DNA of 64,000 nt. It comes from Marchantia polymorpha subsp. ruderalis. Its lineage: Eukaryota > Streptophyta > Marchantiopsida > Marchantiales > Marchantiaceae. Of the stretch, positions 1 through 11,743 are shown piece after piece. Position 1 is the first letter of the stretch; every line of letters starts with the position of its first letter. A program made the translations under genes and the position numbers. Below the pieces are notes generated by a model. That model searched no databases. It had not been told where the DNA came from and worked only from the letters and a program-made list of their open reading frames with translations. The stretch covers positions 6,270,001-6,334,000 of the forward strand of contig AP031358.1 in assembly GCA_037833965.1 (NCBI GenBank), read 5' to 3'.

Positions 1-3000
1 TCGTATTTCTACGAGCTTGAATTGTTTTATTCGTCGAGCTTCCGGAGTCCAACTCGCTTGCGTAAATTCATCACGATGAAGTTTCCTACTTTCTGAGCTT
101 TGTTTGACCAGGTTTTGGGTTAACGGCCATTCACAAGAATTTTTATGCTTTTTCCAGTGCCTTGCGAAAGGAATATTATGCTTGGCGTCGAAGATTTGCA
201 AGGTACGCGTCTGGTTTGAAAGGCTAGCTGACAACACCACTCTGATACAACTTTTAGGTTATGACATTCGAGTTCCAAAAGTCAGACGTTTGATTGGGCA
301 TCTACTGAGTTTACACTGAACGTTTGATTTTATTGATCTGTATGCATTCACGGTTATATGAAGCTCAGATCACAAGCAGTTGCTGTAAAGACAACCAAAA
401 TTCACTTTGGCTTTTCTCATCCGAATACGGCTGGATATTTTTAGGACATCAAATTATTCTTTTCCGGAGGTTAGTAAAGAGGTTAAGCTGCACTGACTGC
501 TTCTGGGTCCACCTACAACAAGTCCAGATCCAATGCAAAGTTGCAAACTGTTTTCGCTCTCTCTCCGTCCGACTCTGCTCTCATGCACAAGGAGGAGAGA
601 GAAGCGGCGAGAACGGCAAGATCTTTTTGGGAAACGCACTCCTAGAGCCTATTGATCTTGTATGTTGCAGTCTAGGGGCCAAGCAGCTTTTTGGGTGATA
701 ACTTTACACGGCTGACTGTCATTGACACTGGAACAGATCTTCAGCCATCTCTTGCTTTCACGAGTGGTGAATTCATTTAAAATTTACTGTTTCACCTCCG
801 TTCATTCCGATTTCTGATGTTTCTGATATTTCGTTCTTGCATGTAAATATTTGAGCTACTCACTACCACACTTAACAGTATAATGGATCCACTTACACTT
901 GGTCACCACTGAGGCTGGTGCTGGTAAGAAAAAGATGTTGCTATTTCAGAGATCACATTACCTCTGGAATATGTTCACAAACTTCCCAATCGAAAGCGTT
1001 TGAATAGGTCCACTAGACATATGAAGAAAAGAGTGTGGACCATCTCACATGATCAAAGTTCGGTCCACTTTGTACCTTTACATAGATCCCACCCTTTAAT
1101 TGACTGACTGTTGGATGCAATGTGCCACCCATCTCGATTCCACGCACCATGCATTACAGACTCAAGCTTTTTTCGTTATAAAGTTCAACTTTCATACTTC
1201 CTAACAAATCAAGATTTTTAACAAACCTTTTGTTCGGTTTATGATCTGTATCAAATGCCTTATGTTCTTTTGCAACGGGGTTTGAATCTAAGATGCTTCC
1301 CTATACTCTTGAAAGAATATTATTAAAGATAGCCTCACTTCTTGCCTTGCTTGATGGTTGAAGTCAAAATAGATGCGATTACAATGGGTGACTATGTGAA
1401 GAAATGGTATCATACCTCAGGAGTGATGTACTTGTGTTGAAATGCAGGAGCAAAAGAGAGAAAAATTGGATAATATATAGGTGAACATTCTATAACAAGT
1501 ATATGTAGACGAATCTAAAGGTTGTGTATACTCTAAGAACCTAGGTTGTCTTTTACTATCATCATACGGGACACAAAAAGGATGATTTTGTGGAAATGAA
1601 CTCCACGTGAATGTAACTGAAAGATCGTACTTCTTAAAATAAAAAATAATGTTTTATTTAGTGGTATGGAAATTTCAAAGATCCAAAAGTCGACACACAT
1701 CCGGATGATCCAGTTTTATACATGTATGAAAGAGTATGAATGTTCACTCGAGAAAATGGAGAAGTAACTGAAAACTTGAAGATTTGTTGTTATTCTTGTT
1801 ATTCATGATTGAACGGAGTAGAATTTCTTTGTTTGCTAGTATTGCTACAATTGTCCCAGATTATTAGGAACTTCGTATCGATGACTTCTGTCAAATCGCA
1901 TGAATAATTCATATAAATTTCTTCGACTCTTGAGCACTCAAAGTCAATGGCAGTAAAATATTGATTCACATACCTTCAATTATAGCAAATATATCTATGT
2001 AGGCGAGGGTAGCTGGTTACTCATTTGATTCCGCATCCTGCCGGACGTCTTCTCAACATTGGGCATCTGAAACTCTTGGAAACTGTGTCAAGGAGTGTAG
2101 ATTATTCATGTAAGGAGAATTTCTTCGTTTCTTGCTGCAGGTAACTCCGTCTTTCACCTTCCATTCTGTTTCTGTTTAGGATTTTGAGTCCTTTGAAGAT
2201 TGTAAGGGCTCTCTGGATGACGTCGGGATCATGCGAAGGGGGAATCGAAAGATGGAGAAAAAATAGGAGATTTCGTGAGCTGGTTTCGTCCTAGACTTGT
2301 CCTGTGTGAGAAGAGACATAAAATCTCGAAATAAGTTTCCGTTGATATCCAGTCTCCACCAGAAGAATGAAGAGGTCCTTTTCAGTGCTTCCGTGCTTCA
2401 GTTTGCTGTAAACATGCATTGACCGAAAAAGTTTGGGAATTCGCACTAGGTGCATGTGCCAGGCAATTGCCATGCAGTCTGCGAGATGTTTCACTACAAA
2501 GATGGCTCTCCATAAACATTTGCTTTTGGTCTACCAATGTGTAGTCAAAGCTTCCAATTAAACAAGATGTTTGCCAGTGACAGAACATGGAGGGCTTTAA
2601 ATAGCATTGCAGAGAAATGTATAAAACCTTCGATCGAAAACTCCTTATAACGGCAGATATAACGGGCGGGGGTTCAGGTTTCGATTCCCAAAGGTACGTT
2701 ACATGTAAATTGCATGGGTGTTTGAAGATGTTTGCATGAATCATCATGTATCTGCCTTTGAAGATAACCTACTTCATTTCGTGGATTTATAGCCTCAATT
2801 TTCTGCGCGTTGTTAAGTACTTAAATATTGATCGATTCACCAGGCTTGACTGAAGAAAAGTATTTAAACCTCTTTCGGTTGTCAGGAAGATTTTATTGGT
2901 TCCAATATTTAACACTAGAGAAGAGGGAATGTCATGGAAAAGGTGACTAACACTTAAATATCTACGCACATAAATCCCCTTCTCCCATCTGCAAACGTCC

Positions 3001-5700
3001 CCCTTCTCAAGCAGATCACTTCCGTAATGAAGAGAATGAACAAGTACATTTTATTATAAGTCATATTTGATTCATGTCTTCAGATTACTATAGTTGTTTG
3101 TTTCTATTATATATAAAAACGTTTGAGGCCAGAAGTGAAGAATCATATTATCTTGAAAATAGAAGAAAGTACTGTGTTTAAATTATCTTGTATTTTAAAC
3201 TTTTACAAATACAATCTTGTTTCTATCATATTAAATAAAATCATAATATCTTTTACTTCATATCTATTTTTATATCAAACCGTGTTCAGTGTATAAACTT
3301 TAGGAAGAAGTTCTTATAGACTATGGATATTTTTAATAAAAAGTTATTATTGCTAGAATGGGTGAATTTTAAAAAAGGTGTCACGCATATCAAAAGGTAG
3401 GCAATGGGTACTCATTGCAAGTCATTAGAATCATACAACATTGATGACCAATGAGGAATTGAACTTACTCTTCATAATTTTGGAACGCGAAGTATGAAGC
3501 TATGTTTACTAACATTTTGCCACAATACGTAAATTTGATACTTCTATGTTACTAAATATAAAAACATCGTAGTAGAAGAGCCGAATCATCCTTTGTGCTA
3601 AACAAAACATCCAAGTTTTACGTGACCACAAAGACGGTGAAATGTACAGTTGTTACAAACATCATTTTGCTTGAGCTCCTAAATTCCTTTTGTGAGTTTT
3701 GTAGGTTATAGGGGGGCATGTTATTGTTTACCTTTGGTTATTTGTCAGAAATTAGACTAGAACTTCACAATTTAGGGTTTAGGTTAAAAATGGCATATGA
3801 ACTTCTTCAGATAGAATGCGGGGCATTCCTTTGAAATTATTTGATCTTTTACAGGGTTGTTAAGCCATCACATAAGGATTTTTTTTATAAAGATAGCTGA
3901 GCAGCACGGTACTACTGCAACATGCAATAGCTAGCTACCGGTATAGTTTTCCGGTTAGATGATGGGTATTTAGTTCTTCAATTATGATTAAGATCTGAAA
4001 ATAAAGAAACTTGTTTGCATTTTGATGTAGTTTTGCTTAATATTTTTTTTAGCGACAGTTGTCATGTTTGATTGAGTCACTCAATGTACCATAATGTTTT
4101 GGAGGCCCAGAAGGCACTAAGGATAAAATAAACCTTGGAAACTAATTTTGGGTTGTTCGATATAAAACTAACTTATCATATTCAAACACATGCAGAAAAC
4201 AAAATACCAAGTCAAAGCTCTGAACATGACTTCATTAAAAAATTCAGAGTGAAGGAACAAGAAGATGGACATGGATTTTTTAGCCTTGTTGTCGTTTGCT
4301 AATAGTTTTCAAATCATTACATCCACAGAGAATATCAAATATTTTTTATCTCACTTCATATAGTTTGGCTATAGTGATGGACATGCAAGAACTATCAATA
4401 CTTAATGAAACTATGAAGACATTTGTGACGCTAATTTAACGAAGGATGCATCAGACAAATAAAAAACTAGCGATTGACAAGAATAGGAAACAGATATGTT
4501 CATCGAAGAAATGTGGAATGTAAAGAATTTAAATACCAAATTATGCGATCATTCTGGCATGTACAAGATGCAAAATAAGCAAAGACATAATAAAATCTTT
4601 CAAGTAATTTAATGGTTTGGAGAAGTTGTGAGCGGTTTCGACACATGTTTGTCTCTCTCATGATGGGTTACTATCTTATCTTACTATAATATATCTTACC
4701 TTGATGTGGGTTGCAAAAGAAAGAAAACTCTTTATTTTGCACGACACATCAAGTACTTTTTTCAATTTGATGATCGATCATAGATACAAACATGATGTAG
4801 AAAAGCTTCCCACAAAATGAGTTCGAGTTGAACGAAGTTTGAAATTGAAAAATTTAATCCAAATATTTATATGTTCCAATTCTTTTGAGAAGTCTAACAA
4901 AATGCAAAGAAACTTGTAGCAATCTTTTAGTAATCATGAAATTGCATCTCGGTTTGTAACGAATGTAGAAAAGATGTATCAAGTTAAGGTAAATCTTAGA
5001 TTGATCACTTTATCATTGAATGAGAATATATGATGTGCATGATACAAAAAAGCAAATGTCAAACCTTGGTGATTTCTGATAGATAAAGCATTGATGGTTT
5101 AGATAAGATGCGAGTTATCTTTTGTGAATATCTTAAGATTAGATAATGAAAGATGACTTTTACGCCTACTAATCATATGACATAGACTAGAACTTAGACT
5201 ATGAAAATTCCATAGTCTTAAAAGGTGACTGACTCTTTTAGAACAACGTTAAAGTAGATTGGGTTTTTCAGTCATTTTCTTCAGTGTTTGGTTTGAATTA
5301 TCACTTGTTTGCTTCTGAATGGTTCCACGTTCTTCTTTCTTTCATGCACTTTGTTGACTTCACGTATAGAAGCATGATCGAGTTATGAGACATCGAGGGT
5401 AAATATATATATATATATTGGAAAATCTTGTGATATATGTTAATTATTATAAACTAGTTATGATATCATAGGATTTAATTCAAGAATTGATCAACTGATT
5501 TACAATCAATATCTAGTTAGCTCAACTATGATTAATAATCAGTATTCATTTATATTAAATATATATAAATTTTTTGGCTAAAATTTATTCGATATTTCAA
5601 TAAATAATTTTGGATATTTAGTGTATGTAGTTTTTTTACAGGCATTAGGTAATTGAGAATATATTTAGAAATGTTTATCATTGTGAATATAAATTTTGAA
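1..5700. other. AT-rich intergenic region, no supported gene
   Basis: No reading frame here has recognisable protein character. The longest open stretches are about 120 codons (near 324-698 on + and 2382-2747 on -), and neither shows a motif, repeat or family resemblance. From about 3000 to 5700 the sequence is strongly AT-rich, with frequent stops in all frames. I see no tRNA or rRNA. Short exons of an unrecognised gene cannot be excluded in 1-720 and 2040-2750, where composition is less AT-rich. Confidence 0.6.
5403..5419. repeat. AT dinucleotide microsatellite
   Basis: Uninterrupted alternating a/t run of 17 bases in an AT-rich intergenic stretch. Confidence 0.9.
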
Positions 5701-5715
5701 ATACATGTCAGGCAT

Positions 5716-5731
5716 GAGAGAGAGAGAGAGA
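5716..5731. repeat. GA dinucleotide microsatellite
   Basis: Uninterrupted (GA)8 run directly before a change from AT-rich to more GC-balanced sequence. Confidence 0.9.
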
Positions 5732-5879
5732 TAAATACAAAACAATGACTTAAAGAAGTTATTCATTTCGTTGTATTTACCCGAACGTCATCGAAAGTAT
5801 TATTTCCTCTGCTCTTCGGAAATTTCTACTGAATGAGATTTACAAATTTACAAATTACTGGAACATACGTCGAGTCACA

Positions 5880-6480
5880 TCATAGAGATAGTGATCTGCG
5901 TAGAACTTGGTAAGCGCCACTTAATCCTTCGCTCACTAGCTCAAAAGGAAAGACACAAGTTTCCCCAGGATTTGATACTACGCCGACTATCCTGCTACTC
6001 CTCCCTCGTCCTCAATAACGCTCCAAGGAATTTTCGTTCGCTAGCTTCTTTTCATAAATGTCGATTTAATGGCAGCAGGCTTCTTTTGCTTTAGTTTAAA
6101 GTATAAGTTTGTCCCGTGGCAGAACGCCTTTTCTGGCGCTGCCCCTCACGGCCGCCCCTCCGACGTTCTATTCCTGTACACTTTCTCGATCCGCCGGCCA
6201 AGTCGTGGGCCTTCAGGCTTCCGCGACTGCCGCACGAGACCAACAAACAACTTTCCGGGAGCCGGAAATTTGCGCCGCTCGCGGTTTTGGCAAAGCTGCC
6301 GGACGTCCGTAACTGCGTCCCCGACCCTTCGACCGATTTAATTCTATTCAGATGGCGAGGAATAAAATTTATGTCGTGGTCGGTGCGGTGTGTGTGCGAG
6401 GAGGAGTTGCGCATTTGCGGCAGGTGCTCGATCAGCGAAAGGTCTGTCAGCGAACCCTAGCCGCAAGCTTTTGACCTGAA
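5880..6480. other. GC-rich block with overlapping short ORFs, function unknown
   Basis: Composition rises sharply in GC and several frames on both strands are open for 60-115 codons. This is expected from low stop density and does not itself show coding. A 40-codon frame starting at the ATG near 6352 (peptide beginning MARNKIYVVVGAV) is the most protein-like but too short to assign. The block could be a promoter or 5' exon of an unrecognised gene or a gene relic. No family is recognised. Confidence 0.35.
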
Positions 6481-6688
6481 GTCGGAGGACTTTCCGCAGA
6501 CGTGTCAGGGAAGCATACATGGAAAAGGGAGGACGGAGAAGAGTTGCGAGAAGAGCAGTAGCTGCAGACTGCAGGAACGATGAGACCGGATTGCGTCACA
6601 TCATAATTGCAAACTTACATTGATTGATTCGGTACATTGCATGAGTTGCGATTGTAAACCCTCCTTCGAGCGTTTGCGGGTCCCCTCA

Positions 6689-6737
6689 GGGCCCTCCACG
6701 ACTCGTGGAGGGCCCCGATTCCAAGGACCTTGGAATC
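6689..6737. repeat. Two adjacent near-perfect hairpin palindromes
   Basis: The first (6689-6715) has perfect 13-bp arms beginning gggccctccacga around a single c. The second (6717-6737) has perfect 10-bp arms beginning gattccaagg around a single a. They are one base apart and lie at the left edge of the R1 repeat copy. Confidence 0.85.
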
Positions 6738-7165
6738 GGCGTGCCTGGCAAGGAGGTGCAGATTTGCGGATACAGCAGCAGAGCTGTTTCTGGTGGCAAG
6801 ATTGATGATGCGGTGAGGTTGGAACTGGTGAACAGTCTGTCTGATAACCACCACGAACTCAGAATGCTTTTTCTGTATGCATGTTCATTCATTCTAGCCT
6901 TGCAAAATTTAATTTAAACAAATCATCCAGTCCGCCATGTACTTTAGAAAGTCAAAACACCAAAAGGTGATGAAGATTCGAGAGAGGTTTTTAGTTTCCA
7001 CTATACAACTTCCAGAAAATCTCTTCTTCAGCATTGCCCACTTCAGAAAATGGCACACGGTCAACTAGAGTTACATATGAGTCCGCACAACTTTGAATAG
7101 TACTGTATGAAGTGGATTCGGCTGCTGGACTATGAATGGTTCCTAGATTCTTTTTCATCGCCATG
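6705..7165 (+). pseudogene. R1 gene-like repeat, copy 1 (remnant)
   Basis: An open frame reads through VPGKEVQ, VSGGKIDD and LELVNSLS, closely matching the copy at 59665-60340 (VPGKAVP, VSGGKIDD, FELVNSLS). The downstream stretch 6970-7050 matches the part of the other copies encoding FLVSTIAL and FFSTAHF, but here the frame is broken. A further piece, 7059-7160, resembles 60856-60956. The pattern suggests a decayed multi-exon gene family or a repeat carrying gene fragments. The protein family is not recognised. Confidence 0.5.
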
Positions 7166-7724
7166 CATCTCCGAGCCCCATGTGACTCAAGGTGGTACAG
7201 TTATTTGTACATTGGAATCTCGAGGGTGTTGTCCGGAAAAATATATTCTCGATGTCACAACGACACATGTTTCGAAATTAAATTATATCAAACTCAGAAG
7301 CTTCACAGCACTGTCATTATTCCCACATGGTGAATAAAGTTTTACTCAGAGCTTGTCGCCGCATTCCAGAAGAACAAATATCAGGCCGTCAGTTATGATG
7401 TAGAGTTGCTGGTGGAACACAGTTTGGAGATGTTACATGTTTCATACCATTCTAGATAATCACCCCAATATCATACTTGAGCTAATCTATGCGATTCTGC
7501 TTGATTTTCACTATTCCCGTAACCCAGCAGCTTGATAATACTCACGCGTAAGAGAGAGGAGAGGCTTCTTCATGATTGCTTTGGAAGCAGCCTCATAAGC
7601 GTTCAGCCTCTTGGAGGATGGTTGTACTCAGTCGCACCAATCTCCATAAACAAAATTCTCAGTTTCATTGTGACAAAGTGGCTGGCATTCCTGCGTTCAG
7701 ACTGATAAAAGTGTATATACCAGT

Positions 7725-8039
7725 TTCTAATGTCAAAGTTCCTCTTGTGGGTCCATGGAATAAACCGAAGATATAAAGAAGCTTATCATCTAAGTTGAAT
7801 ATTTCAACTTAGATGAGGGTCGGCTTGAAATGTGTGTTAAAGGAAGATAAAGCGGTGGCGTGAACGGTAGGTTGGACTCTACAGTTGAGTCATTGTATGG
7901 TGCGTTGTACTTGTTCAGTATGTTCCCATAACAAAGATTAAAAGTATCCAGCCGAGCATTTCACTTTGTTCTGCGGAGTGAACTGGAGTTTCTAAGTTCC
8001 AAGTTCCTCCTGTGGATCCCTGGGATAAGCCGAAGATAT
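7725..8039 (+). repeat. Diverged direct repeat pair of ~50 bp
   Basis: The segments 7725-7774 and about 7990-8039 align over their length and encode similar peptides (VPLVGPWNKPKI and VPPVDPWDKPKI). The right copy ends where the segmental duplication begins. Protein-level similarity hints at an old coding repeat, but the surrounding frame is not recognisable. Confidence 0.5.
7786..7816. repeat. Perfect 14-bp inverted repeat hairpin
   Basis: Arms tcatctaagttgaa and its exact reverse complement are separated by the loop tat. It lies between the two diverged ~50-bp repeats. Confidence 0.9.
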
Positions 8040-9253
8040 CTCATGTGCATGAAGGTCGGGGTTCGCATGAGGTGATTCCTTGACGCACAATCTTGACACA
8101 CTTAAGAACTCTTAATTTTCATGGCGAGATAATGTATTGTCCATTGAAACTTTTGGCCTTGAGATGAGGATGTAAAGATCAGGACGGTTTGCACAAGAGA
8201 ACAAAAGCTCTGTCCTCTCCATCCCAAGAGCTGAAGCAACCCAGCCGAGTGCCAGGATCAATGATTTTGAGGATGGACGGAGCTGATAAGAGAAAACACA
8301 CTGGAACATCCAGAATAAAGAAGCTACATAGGAAGACCATGTAACCAAATTTTCATACAAACACCAGAAGATTGTGTCACCGCACGTCAGCAGTGGTATG
8401 AGCAGACATAGATGCAATGTCCTGGTAACCGAGCGTCGCCAGGATTGAGCTTTGGAAGTCCAATTCCACCCAACATCCTTCATCCTTCTGATCTTGTCTT
8501 CCTATGAACGTTCTTGTTGAGCAGCATCAAGATGAGATATTTTCTCCATCAGTCAGGTCCAGGTGAGGAGGAGGAGAGCTGGATTTCTGACTCTGAAAGT
8601 CCTGTAAGTTGACCGATCATCCCTCTTCTCTTCCGTGCTGCTTAGATTCTCTAGTGCTTTCACATCTGAAATTTAGAGTCTCTCTATCCAATGTGCACTT
8701 TCCGAGTTGACAATGTGTTATGAGCGATCATCGAGTCCAACATGCATGCTGGGAATAAGCACCAGAAAAGATTATTTGATTTGGTTGGCGCGCATGAAGA
8801 ATCGTCCTCGGTCGGTAATGAATCCGTCTCATTAATGGGGCCACACGCTTGAAAGCTCGATGTTCGACCCCTTCAATTGAATATAAACATTTCGATCCAC
8901 TTGATCATTCAAATCTTTCAATCTGTTCACCTTACCGCGAGGAATCCATCGAAACGATTACTTTAGATTTCGCTTCCCACATCTGGTCTACAAGTCTCTC
9001 GAAAAAAGCCTTCATCTCAGCAGCTTTGCAACAGAAAATATTCAACTGGGATGGAAGACGGTCCTGAAGAAATTAATAATCTCTCCTCTGGCAGACATCT
9101 TACGCCTTTGGGTTTATCCGTGGACTGCTAGATAAATCTCCAACATCTTTATTGCTACAAAAGTATACTCCGAGTTCCAATGAAGTAGCTTACAAGGGAG
9201 ATGCTGTGAGTACTTAACGTGTGCTAGACTTACATGACTGTACCCCTGCCTTC

Positions 9254-9445
9254 TGCATAATAGAATAGGTACCTCGTCATGTACGGGAAATGGATTGTAA
9301 CGTACCTTTCACCTACTTGAAACCAAATGGGTCGTTTGGAGCTAGATCCCAACAGAGTTTTCAATTTCACGATGGAGAACTTGTCCTATTATATGCGCAG
9401 CTGGCGCAAAATAACTGTAGTCAACTTGTTGCCAGAACATGGTAA
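9254..9445 (+). pseudogene. Protein-like exon fragment, family unknown
   Basis: One frame is open from after the TAG near 9266 to the TAA at 9443 and reads as ordinary protein, including VPRHVREMDC, FTYLKPNGSFG and FHDGELVLLYAQLA. It is preceded by a possible acceptor (aatag before gtacctcg). It ends at a good donor-like site (acatg followed by gtaaataac). The same frame is open in copy B (about 53404-53595) with conservative changes. It may be an exon of a gene or gene remnant shared by both copies. I do not recognise the family. Confidence 0.3.
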
Positions 9446-9489
9446 ATAACATGCATTGTGATCGTGGAGTATCGGGTTGAGCTCTCAAG

Positions 9490-9729
9490 ATGCCAAGACT
9501 TCGTCATGGAAGGAAGCTTGACGAAGTCTCTACTGGAAAGAGATCTCCGTGTAATCTTCCCTCCCGATATGAGACAGCTGCAACAGTTGATAATACCCAA
9601 AAGGCTTCGAAATATCTGATTAACCTCCTCAAAGATGAAAGGGGGCCTCAGGGAAATTTCATAATTTCTCTTAAGCCTATAGTTAAAGATCAAATTTCAG
9701 CCAGTGAAGATATTCTTTATTACCTCTGA
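9490..9729 (+). CDS. Small ORF conserved in both duplication copies, uncertain
   Basis: A 79-codon ATG-initiated frame encoding a basic peptide (starts MPRLRHGRKLDE, ends SASEDILYYL). Its counterpart at 53640-53879 is also intact with few changes. A second frame over the same bases is also protein-like (contains FVMEGSLTKSLLERDL and ends at a stop near 9622), so which frame was coding is unclear. No domain is recognised; this may be part of the same decayed gene as the flanking exon-like fragments. Confidence 0.2.
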   Translation: MPRLRHGRKLDEVSTGKRSPCNLPSRYETAATVDNTQKASKYLINLLKDERGPQGNFIISLKPIVKDQISASEDILYYL

Positions 9730-9986
9730 ATTGCATCAATCGTTAGGAAATAGGAATGTAAGATCCAAAAGTGACGCGCTTTTTTGGAATCTGCTTGATC
9801 TCAGTTAGACGTTATATTCTCTGTCTTACAGACTTGGCGTCTAGAATTTTCCAGTTATTACTCTTGTCCCTTCAGCAGCCGACAGAAGCTCAGGGGATCT
9901 GAGCACACATGCCGTATACAAAAAAAAAGGAAGGACGATTTGCTTTTTAATAAGCTGACTGTTGAAGTGGGCTCCCCTCCCATTGA

Positions 9987-10139
9987 GATGGCCACGAGGA
10001 ACAATATCGACCGCTTTTCCGGATTTTCGTTGAAACTGGTGTACCAGTAAGTGCTCCAGTCATTGAGGTGAAAAATCTCGTGCCTGGTGACGTACTAGAG
10101 CGCGTTGAAATTAAAAAAGTACTCAAAAGGAAATCCTGA
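9987..10139 (+). pseudogene. Protein-like terminal exon fragment, family unknown
   Basis: A 50-codon open frame ending in TGA reads DGHEEQYRPLFRIFVETGV, then SAPVIEVKNLVPGDVLERVE and a basic end. It has the composition of a real protein C-terminus and is intact in copy B at 54137-54289. A stop lies immediately upstream in frame, so it would need a splice acceptor near 9986. Together with 9254-9445 it suggests an unidentified gene or remnant just upstream of the Roco gene. No family assignment is offered. Confidence 0.3.
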
Positions 10140-10220
10140 TTGATTACGTGTCTTGATCCTCGCCCGACGACTCGCCCAACCAGGAAGGAAGGGGCAAGGA
10201 AGCACATCGGGTGTATGTGA

Positions 10221-10496
10221 GAGGGTGAAGCCTCGAACAGTTTGCCCTGGGCTGTCGTGGTCTTGTTCTGCTCATTGACAGTCGACAGTTTTAGAGAAGT
10301 GACGCGAAGGAAAGGACCTCCAGCGTTGCTCTTCATGGCAGCCAGCACACCACTTCCATGTGAGGGTGAAGCCTCGAACATTTGCCCTGGGCTGTCGTGG
10401 TCTTGTTCTGCTCATTGACAGTCGACAGTTTTAGAGAAGTGACGCGAAGGAAAGGACCTCCAGCGTTGCTCTTTATGGCAGCCAGCACACCACTTC
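10221..10496 (+). repeat. Tandem repeat, two units of ~141 bp (copy A)
   Basis: The sequence from gagggtgaagcctcgaac to cacttccat occurs twice in succession, starting at 10221 and 10362. A third unit start is interrupted by element X1 at 10497 and resumes after it at 28053. Copy B has the same array at 54371-54651, uninterrupted. Confidence 0.9.
10492..10496. repeat. Target-site duplication acttc, left of X1
   Basis: Matched by acttc at 28053-28057. Copy B has a single acttc at 54642-54646 at the corresponding position, confirming a 5-bp duplication. Confidence 0.95.
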
Positions 10497-10899
10497 TGTG
10501 GTACCCCACTTTTGGCAATTTTGAGGAAATTAAAACATTTTTGGAAAACTGTACCCTGGCAGCATTGTAAATAGCCTTCGGTACATCAAAACAGAGTGAA
10601 TCCGGAAGATCGCGGGGATTCTCGAGGGATCTTGTAGAATCTGGGATTTGGGGTGCCGCAGCAAGCACAGGCACCACCCTCCCTGCGAGCTCCGCAGTTA
10701 GGATCTCTACGGCGCAAGGCGCAAAACCCGCCTTCGGAGGTTGCGTCCGCGGCTGTAGGGAAACCCCCCGTAATTAGGTAAACCCTCGGGCGCCTTGACC
10801 AAGTTAGGGTCCCGTTGGAAAGAGCTCGACGCGCTGATTCTAACGAGCCCAAGAACGCTTGGAACGGACGAGGACTTAGGGAGTTATTGCTACTGGAAG

Positions 10900-11640
10900 A
10901 AACGGAGGCGATCGCCTACGGCGGAAGGAGTTCGCCACCGGCGCGAATTCCGCCTACGCGGAAGGGGGATTCAAGTTTTGTCCTATGCACGGACGAAGGC
11001 GTTCGCCTGTGCACAGGCGAAGTAGGGTTAGGGAAGGCGCGAAGTCCGCCTACGCACAGGCGTTCGCCTGTGCACAGGCACTTCGGCGTCGGCGGAAAAT
11101 CCGCCTTGGGCCCTAGAAATGCGCCTTGTGAGGTAGAAAGTGTACGGCGCCTTCCGCGCCAGCGCAGCGCCGCGTACGTCGGAAGAGCCGCCAGAGTAAT
11201 CCAATAGGTACGGACCGTGCGGACGGCACGGGTGGATGCGCTCTTGGACGGACGGAGTTGCGGCGGCGGAAGCGCCGACGGAGAGACAAGGAACGGACAG
11301 ACTGGACGGAGACGGCTGACCACGGTCAACGCCTTCCGCGCCAGCGCAGCGCCGCGGACGGAATTCGCCTGCGCACAGGCGAACGCTTGTGCACAGGAGG
11401 ATGTTCAAGTTCCGCGCCGGCGGAGAATCCGCCGAGGCCCCTGCCTGCGCACAGGCAGGAGTTGAATTTGTGTCCGACATGCGGACACACGCGTCAAGGC
11501 AGAAGGAGATTGGCCGAGGGGCGGTACGAACAAGTGTACCGCGCAAGGCGGAAAACTCGCCTTCGGCGCTACGCCCCCATGTCCGGAGGGTGACACGCTC
11601 GCGGAGTTCAAATCCGCCAATTCGAGCGTGAGAGTTTAAT
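10900..11640 (+). repeat. Leader of X1 dense in perfect palindromes
   Basis: The segment contains many short perfect palindromes centred on GTGCAC, for example the 20-bp ttcgcctgtgcacaggcgaa at 11002-11021, and several shorter cctgtgcacagg or cctgcgcacagg forms. Other GC-rich inverted motifs are built on cgccttcggcg and ccgcggac. Long open frames on both strands here arise from this biased composition and are not annotated as genes. The same array occurs in X2 and X3. An RNA-structure role is inference. Confidence 0.8.
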
Positions 11641-11743
11641 CGACGACGGCGGAGCGTGAAGCCGCGCGTGAGAGCGAAGACCGTTCCAGCGTACAGCCGG
11701 CGCGGCCATCAAGTGAGACGTTCTTCACGACCAAGAGCCGACC

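Larger units (their letters stand above)
8036..10496 (+). repeat. Segmental duplication, copy A, left part
   Basis: Matches 52186-54645 (copy B) at an offset of 44,150 with scattered substitutions and a few indels, roughly 97-98% identity by eye. It ends exactly at the insertion point of mobile element X1 and resumes at 28053. Both copies include two ~141-bp tandem units. Copy A is therefore interrupted by a 17.6-kb insertion that copy B lacks. Confidence 0.9.

Noticed and set aside
1..720. Two overlapping + frames of 71 and 124 codons as a gene
   Set aside because: No protein-like features, no splice-site support and no similarity to anything else in the window.
8112..8483. 123-codon - strand frame with hydrophobic stretches
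   Set aside because: In copy B the frame is broken and only the last 68 codons remain open, so conservation does not support coding.
10815..11631. Multiple 80-170 codon frames in the X leaders on both strands
   Set aside because: They result from GC-rich palindromic repeats; peptides are low-complexity (RLCTGE, FACAQA) and differ in frame and length between copies.
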